Part shown: positions 57,674 through 64,000 of the stretch, in pieces
How positions within the stretch are numbered: the first letter of the stretch is position 1
How the letters are laid out: the number at the start of each line of letters is the position of its first letter
Source of the DNA: Cyprinodon diabolis
Lineage: Eukaryota > Chordata > Actinopteri > Cyprinodontiformes > Cyprinodontidae
Assembly (NCBI GenBank): GCA_030533445.1
Contig: JARPUW010000311.1
Location: 39,128-103,127, forward strand
Direction of reading: 5' to 3'
DNA length: 64,000 bases
Translations under genes and position numbers: made by a program
The notes under the pieces: model-generated
Seen by the model: the letters and a program-made list of their open reading frames with translations, nothing else
Database searches by the model: none
What the model was told of the DNA's origin: nothing

Positions 57674-60600
57674 CGGGACTAGTTACGTGCCGAAGTTTTG
57701 GGTATACGGGAGAATTATAATAACTAGAAAATTTCTAAAGAAATTTTGAGGGGGGCCACCTACTGCCCGTCTGGGGAACCGGGCCAATACGGCCCTGGCA
57801 AGTGACGTCGGGGCTCCCCAGACCAACTGCTTACGCCTTTGAGGGCTGCTGAGGGAAGGAAAGAGGGCAAGTTCATGGGCAAAGAGAGCTGTGTGCCACT
57901 TGTGCTGAAATCTGGGAAATAGACGTGCACAGAGTATGATGCACAAGGGTAATATGGGTTGTCCATATTGAAACACAGTGGGTAAAGCCCAGTTGGCGGG
58001 CTTCGCCCGCCTGCTAGGAGCCATCTCAGTGAAGAAAAAAATCACCAATGGCGGGCTCTGCCCGCCTTCTAAGAGCCATTGCAGTGATGAAATCACCAAT
58101 GGCGGGCTCCGCCCGCCTGCTAAGAGCCATTGCAGTGATGTAATCACCTTTGGCGGGCTCCGCCCGCCTGTTACCATTGGCGGGCTCCGCCCGCCTTCTA
58201 AGAGCCATTGCAGTGATGAAATCACCAATGGCAATGAGCAATATGCCAGAATGTATGAGTGTGTATAAGGAAGAGGCTTTTATTCTGTAGAGTCCTTGTA
58301 GTCTTATTTTGAAAGTCTATCATGAATGTGCATCAAAAGATGGGTCACGCCCAGCAGTGATATAGAATCCATTTCCAAATGTTAAATCACTGGTTTTCCA
58401 TGTTATTAGGTGAATAGTTGCTGTATTACAGAGTAAATGGGAGACTTTTATTGTGAAATTTGCTCTGGGGTGTGTTTTGAAAAGGTCACTAGAGTCTAAT
58501 AAAAACAACCTGGAAGAGTTTGGGTCATAATGTTGAGCCATTTGCATCAATTAATGCATTACTATAATCTAGAGGCTTTTATTTTGTAGGGTCCCTGGAG
58601 TCTTATTTTGAAAGTCCAACAGAGTTGTGTTTATAGAAAATGTTCAGACCCGTCAATGATAGTTGATTACTTTCCAATCGTTAAATCACTCTTTTTCCAT
58701 GTTATTAGGGCAGTAGATGAAGCGGAAATGGGAGGCTTTTATTTTGAAATTTGCTATAGGGTGTGTTTTAAACAGTCTCCTAGAGTCTATTCTCTAAAAC
58801 GGGGTTGAGTTTGGGTCATAATGTTGAGCCATATAGAGCAATAAATATATGTAAAAAATATAGAGGCTTTTATTTTGTAGGGTCCCTGGAGTCTTATTTT
58901 GAAAGTCTATCAGTGCTGAGTGGCAAGGGAAGTGTCATGTACAGCAGTCATATAGTATCCATTTCCCAATGTTAAATCAGTCCTTTCACCCTCCATTAGA
59001 TTAATATGTGCTGTTTAAAACAGCAGAGGTAAAATCTGTTTGAAGCTTGGTAACCTTGACAACGCTTAACGAGCCTCTCACTGACACAGACAACAGCTGC
59101 ACTCACTATTGGTTTCTTCTTCCCAGGCTTTTTTGTATGGGAAGAACGGCACCGAACAAACGACTACTGATCAAAAACCGTATGAGTTATTCAAAAAACA
59201 TTTTCACCATGAGCATCAGCAATCCTTCGACTCCAACTATACCAACTTTGGTGTATGTGTGTCATTCAGAAAAATATTTATGACGAGTTGAAAACACATA
59301 GTCTGATTCGTTTTTCTCCCATCTTCAGCTCAAAAAGAATGGAGAAAGGCTGAAACTCTCATCCACTTTAGGTTGGTCTGGAGGGTTTTTAAGGCAAAGT
59401 ATTAATCCTACCGTAATTCCGAAGACATTGTGTGAGTCCAGAGGTTTCAGTCTACAAACTGACCAAAAATGGTGACTGTAGCTCCAAATATGTGGCCGTG
59501 AGGGCGAGAATAAGATGTTTGATCTTAAAAAATGGCCGCCTCACACTAAGATTTCAGCAGCTGCACTCTAGCAGGCTGCTGCAGAAGCTAACTGTCAGCT
59601 AGCTTCCAGGTGCTTACCCTCCGAACAAACGACTGCTGAGCAAAAACCGTAAAAGATATCTGAAAAATTCTTTCAGTGAAAGCAACATCTATCCTTTGTC
59701 TCAGACTGGGGTAACCTTCATGTCTGTAGGTCTTTCACAACCCAAAACGAAGCACAAACAAAATGGTTGGCCCACCTGCTCCTCCCTTTGTTTGAACTGC
59801 AGGACCTCACTCTCACTCACCTTTTAGCTGCTAAAGCACCCCTCCGAACAAACGACTGCTGAGTAAAAACCGTAAAAGGTATCTGAAAAATTCTTTTTAT
59901 CTAAGCGACAGCTATATCTTGTCTTCAATTGGAGTAACTTTCATGGCTGTAGGTCATCTACAAACTGAATGGGAAGAGAAAGAAAAAGAAAAAACGTTTC
60001 ATCACACCTAAGCTTCTAATTGAGCTAGCTGCAGCAGGTCACTGTCACTCAGCTTTCAGGTGCTTAAAATGTCCTCCGAACAAACGACTGCTGAGCAAAA
60101 ACCGTATGAGTTATTCAAAAAATTTTTTCACCGTGAGCGTCAGTCATCCTTCGACTCCAACTATGCCAACTTTGGTGTATGTGTGTCATTCAGAAAAATA
60201 TTTATGACGAGTTTAAAACACATAGTCGGATTCGTTTTTCTCCCCTCTTCTGCTCCAAAACCAATGAAAAACGGCTCTGATTTTCATCGACTTTAGGTCG
60301 GTCTGGAGGGTTTTTAAGGAAAAGTATTAATCCTACCGTAATTCCGAAGATATTGTGTGGGTCCAGAGATTTCAGTCTACAAACTGACCAAAAATGGTGA
60401 CTCTAGCTATAAATATGTGGCCGTGAGGGCGAGTTTAAAATGTTTTTTTGTGTTTAAAAAACGCCTGCCTCACACTCTAGCTTTTCAGTTGCTCCACTCT
60501 AGCAGGCTGGATTTTGCTAAAACTTTGTGGCGCTTGAGGTCTGATTATACAAAAACCGTAGCAGTTATCAACATACCGTCTTCAGTTTTAAATAGACGAA

Positions 60601-60841
60601 GGATTTATCTACAAACTGAGCTTCAAACTGTTTTTCTAGGTGAATGTATGCCGACACAGTGAAGTGCTGTTTTTTATGCTTTTTTTTTCCTCTCCCCATT
60701 CATTTCCTATGGGATTTTTTTGCGACGTTTTCGCTAATAATTCGCAAACCTTCGGACTAATGAGAAAGTTTTATACAAGCACACATCACCCCATTGGTCC
60801 CGACGCGTGTGCCAACTTTGGGCCCGATCCGCCAAACCGTG
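57674..60841 (+). repeat. Satellite unit 19, family A, 3,168 bp
   Basis: Same length as unit 5 and identical to it at every diagnostic site I compared, 44.8 kb apart. No hairpin repeat, five minisatellite hairpins, T7 run, CATAGTCGGATTCG tail. Paired with unit 20 it reproduces the A-B order of units 1-2. Confidence 0.97.
57995..58232. repeat. GC-rich hairpin minisatellite, 5 hairpins (unit 19)
   Basis: Standard layout and loops. Confidence 0.95.
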
Positions 60842-63800
60842 CGGGACTAGTTACGCGCCGAAGTTTTGGGTATACGGGAGAATTATAATAATAACTAGAA
60901 AATTTCTAAAGAAATTTTGAGGGGGGCCACCTACTGCCCGTCTGGGGAACCGGGCCAATACGGCCCTGGCAAGTGACGTCGGGGCTCCCCAGACCAACTG
61001 CTTACGCCTTTGAGGGCTGCTGAGGGAAGGAAAGAGGGCAAGTTCATGGGCAAAGAGAGCTGTGTGCCACTTGTGCTGAAATCTGGGAAATAGACGTGCA
61101 CAGCGTATGATGCACAAGGGTAATATGGGTTGTCCATATTGAAACACAGTGGGTAAAGCCCAGTTGGCGGGCTCTGCCCGCCTTCTAAGAGCCATTGCAG
61201 TGATGAAATCACCAATGGCGGGCTCCGCCCGCCTGCTAAGAGCCATTGCAGTGATGTAATCACCTTTGGCGGGCTCCGCCCGCCTGTTACCATTGGCGGG
61301 CTCCGCCCGCCTTCTAAGAGCCATTGCAGTGATGAAATCACCAATGGCAATGAGCAATATGCCAGAATGTATGAGTGTGTATAAGGAAGAGGCTTTTATT
61401 CTGTAGAGTCCTTGTAGTCTTATTTTGAAAGTCTATCATGAATGTGCATCAAAAGATGGGTCACGCCCAGCAGTGATATAGAATCCATTTCCAAATGTTA
61501 AATCACTGGTTTTCCATGTTATTAGGTGAATAGTTGCTGTATTACAGAGTAAATGGGAGACTTTTATTGTGAAATTTGCTCTGGGTGTGTTTTGAAAAGG
61601 TCACTAGAGTCTAATAAAAACAACCTGGAAGAGTTTGGGTCATAATGTTGAGCCATTTGCATCAATTAATGCATTAGTATAATCTAGAGGCTTTTATTTT
61701 GTAGGGTCCCTGGAGTCTTATTTTGAAAGTCCAACAGAGTTGTGTTTATAGAAAATGTTCAGACCCGTCAATGATAGTTGATTACTTTCCAATCGTTAAA
61801 TCACTCTTTTTCCATGTTATTAGGGCAGTAGATGAAGCGGAAATGGGAGGCTTTTATTTTGAAATTTGCTACAGGGTGTGTTTTAAACAGTCTCCTAGAG
61901 TCTATTCTCTAAAACGGGGTTGAGTTTGGGTCATAATGTTGAGCCATATAGGGCAATAAATATATGTAAAAAATATAGAGGCTTTTATTTTGTAGGGTCC
62001 CTGGAGTCTTATTTTGAAAGTCTATCAGTGCTGAGTGGCAAGGGAAGTGTCATGGACAGCAGTCATATAGTATCCATTTCCCAATGTTAAATCAGTCCTT
62101 TCACCCTCCATTAGATTAATATGTGCTGTTTAAAACAGCAGAGGTAAAATCTGTTTGAAGCTTGGTAACCTTGACAACGCTTAACGAGCCTCTCACTGAC
62201 ACAGACAACAGCTGCACTCACTATTGGTTTCTTCTTCCCAGGCTTTTTTGTATGGGAAGAACGGCACCGAACAAACGACTACTGATCAAAAACCGTATGA
62301 GTTATTCAAAAAACATTTTCACCATGAGCATCAGCAATCCTTCGACTCCAACTATACCAACTTTGGTGTATGTGTGTCATTCAGAAAAATATTTATGACG
62401 AGTTGAAAACACATAGTCTGATTCGTTTCTCTCCCATCTTCAGCTCAAAAAGAATAGAGAAAGGCTGAAACTCTCATCGACTTTAGGTTGGTCTGGACGG
62501 TTTTTAAGGAAAAGTATTAATCCTACCGTAATTCCGAAGACATTGTGTGAGTCCAGAGGTTTCAGTCTACAAACTGACCAAAAATGGTGACTGTAGCTCC
62601 AAATATGTGGCCGTGAGGGCGAGAATAAGATGTTTGATCTTAAAAGAATGGCCGCCTCACACTAAGATTTCAGCAGCTGCACTCTAGCAGGCTGCTGCAG
62701 AAGCTAACTGTCAGCTAGCTTCCAGGTGCTTACCCTCCGAACAAACGACTGCTGAGCAAAAACCGTAAAAGATATCTGAAAAATTCTTTCAGTGAAAGCA
62801 ACATCTATCCTTTGTCTCAGACTGGGGTAACCTTCATGTCTGTAGGTCTTTCACAACCCAAAACGAAGCACAAACAAAATGGTTGGCCCACCTGCTCCTC
62901 CCTTTGTTTGAACTGCAGGACCTCACTCTCACTCACCTTTTAGCTGCTAAAGCACCCCTCCGAACAAACGACTGCTGAGTAAAAACCGTAAAAGGTATCT
63001 GAAAAATTATTTTTATCTAAGCGACAGCTATATCTTGTCTTCAATTGGAGTAACTTTCATGGCTGTAGGTCATCTACAACCTGAATGGGAAGAGAAAGAA
63101 AAAGAAAAAACGTTTTGTCACACCTGATCTTCTAATTGAGCTAGCTGCAGCAGGACACTCTCCCCCAGCTTTCAGCTGCTTAAAATGTCCTCCGAACAAA
63201 CGACTGCTGAGCAAAAACCGTATGAGTTATTCAAAATATTTTTTCACCGTGAGCGTCAGCCATCCTTCGACTCCAACTATGCCAACTTTGGTGTATGTGT
63301 GTCATTCAGAAAAATATTTATGACGAGTTTAAAACACATAGTCTGATTCGTTTTTCTCCCCTCTTCTGCTCCAAAACCAATGAAAAACGGCTCTGATTTT
63401 CATCGACTTTAGGTCGGTCTGGAGGGTTTTTAAGGAAAAGTATTAATCCTACCGTAATTCCGAAGATATTGTGTGGGTCCAGAGATTTCAGTCTACAAAC
63501 TGACCAAAAATGGTGACTCTAGCTATAAATATGTGGCCGTGAGGGCGAGTTTAAAATGTTTTTTTGTGTTTAAAAAACGCCTGCCTCACACTCTAGCTTT
63601 TCAGTTGCTCCACTCTAGCAGGCTGGATTTTGCTAAAACTTTGTGGCGCTTGAGGTCTGATTATACAAAAACCGTAGCAGTTATCAACATACCGTCTTCA
63701 GTTTTAAATAGACGAAGGATTTATCTACAAACTGAGCTTCAAACTGTTTTTCTAGGTGAATGTATGCCGACACAGTGAAGTGCTGTTTTTTATGCTTTTT

Positions 63801-63957
63801 TTTTCCTCTCCCCATTCATTTCCTATGGGATTTTTTTGCGACGTTTTCGCTAATAATTCGCAAACCTTCGGACTAATGAGAAAGTTTTATACAAGCACAC
63901 ATCACCCCATTGGTCCCGACGCGTGTGCCAACTTTGGGCCCGATCCGCCAAACCGTG
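60842..63957 (+). repeat. Satellite unit 20, family B, 3,116 bp
   Basis: Carries all family B markers, including CAGCCATCC near 63257 and CATAGTCTGATTCG near 63338 like unit 2. The minisatellite has four hairpins: the first (TTC-loop) copy and its spacer are missing, so the lead-in CAGTTGGCGGGC now joins the TCT-loop copy at 61166. The unit is exactly 55 bp shorter than unit 11, which is that one step. Confidence 0.97.
61166..61348. repeat. GC-rich hairpin minisatellite, 4 hairpins (unit 20)
   Basis: The TTC-loop first hairpin is deleted with one 55-bp step. Loops TCT, TCC, TCC, TCC remain. Because 55 is not a multiple of 3, the deletion joins two previously separate antisense reading frames. 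Confidence 0.95.
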
Positions 63958-64000
63958 CGGGACTAGTTACGTGCCGAAGTTTTGGGTATACGGGAGAATT
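63958..64000 (+). repeat. Partial satellite unit 21, first 43 bp
   Basis: Continues from the seam through GGTATACGGGAGAATT and is cut by the window end before the microsatellite, so hairpin copy number and family cannot be read. It reads TTACGTGCC rather than TTACGCGCC, a C/T variant also seen in units 1, 3, 6, 7, 11 and 19. Confidence 0.95.

Larger units (their letters stand above)
1..64000. repeat. Complex satellite array, 20 complete units of about 3.2 kb plus one partial
   Basis: The seam CGGGACTAGTTA recurs at 1, 3242, 6332, 9677, 12873, 16041, 19116, 22288, 25530, 28908, 32080, 35251, 38444, 41655, 44824, 47996, 51333, 54505, 57674, 60842 and 63958, always in the same orientation (unit 9 reads CGGGACTAGTTAGG, the others CGGGACTAGTTACG). 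Units are 3,075-3,378 bp and differ by scattered substitutions plus whole-subrepeat indels. No unrelated sequence interrupts the array and neither edge is reached, so the true array is longer. No coding, rRNA or tRNA gene was recognised. High identity between distant units indicates recent homogenisation, or possibly assembly duplication. A heterochromatic location is plausible but not shown by the sequence. Confidence 0.98.

Noticed and set aside
1..64000. rDNA or 5S spacer array
   Set aside because: No segment resembles 18S, 5.8S, 28S or 5S RNA or a polymerase III internal promoter.
1..64000. CENP-B box that would support a centromeric role
   Set aside because: I compared the TTCG occurrences in a unit with the TTCGnnnnAnnCGGG pattern and none fitted. 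Absence does not exclude a centromeric location.

Overview
The window is one uninterrupted tandem array of a complex satellite and I found no gene I would defend. Taking the invariant seam CGGGACTAGTTA as unit start, there are 20 complete head-to-tail units, all in the same orientation, of 3,075 to 3,378 bp (mean about 3.2 kb), plus the first 43 bp of a 21st. The array runs off both ends. A multi-kilobase nested satellite, TAA microsatellites and no dense long ORFs point to a eukaryote. The tail segment (for example 3093-3290) resembles, from memory, a dispersed repeat common in teleost fish genomes; that is recollection, not a search result.

Every unit has the same five modules in order. (I) A head with a TAA microsatellite, 0 to 3 copies of a 66/69-bp hairpin repeat, an AT-rich fold-back and an imperfect long stem-loop. 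(II) A GC-rich minisatellite of 3 to 5 hairpins, period about 51 bp, with 3-nt loops. (III) Three copies of an about 295-bp repeat starting GAGGCTTTTATTTTG, each of the first two built from two related halves. (IV) Four copies of a repeat starting CCGAACAAACGACTGCTGAG, in the order long, short, short, long, plus a decayed fifth. (V) A polypyrimidine tract and the teleost-like tail, which continues across the seam into the next head.

Unit-length differences are explained almost entirely by gain or loss of whole internal repeats: 27, 51 or 55 bp in module II, 66 or 69 bp in module I, one period of about 225-230 bp in module IV of unit 6, and TAA triplets. Shared private variants sort the units into families: A = 1, 5, 19 and most of 17; B = 2, 20 and most of 11; C = 4, 16 and most of 12; a 7/15 pair; an 8/9 pair. 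Two multi-unit blocks recur far apart: C-A at 9.7-15.0 kb and 48.2-53.45 kb, and A-B at 0-6.3 kb and 57.7-64.0 kb. Units 11, 17 and 18 switch family internally, which suggests gene conversion or unequal exchange.

The most unusual content is the palindromes. Minisatellite stems are far more conserved than their triplet loops. The 66-bp repeat is an inverted copy of a segment fixed in nearly all units, interrupted by a 16-nt hairpin flanked by a 4-bp direct repeat. The many predicted reading frames are by-products of repeat lengths divisible by three.
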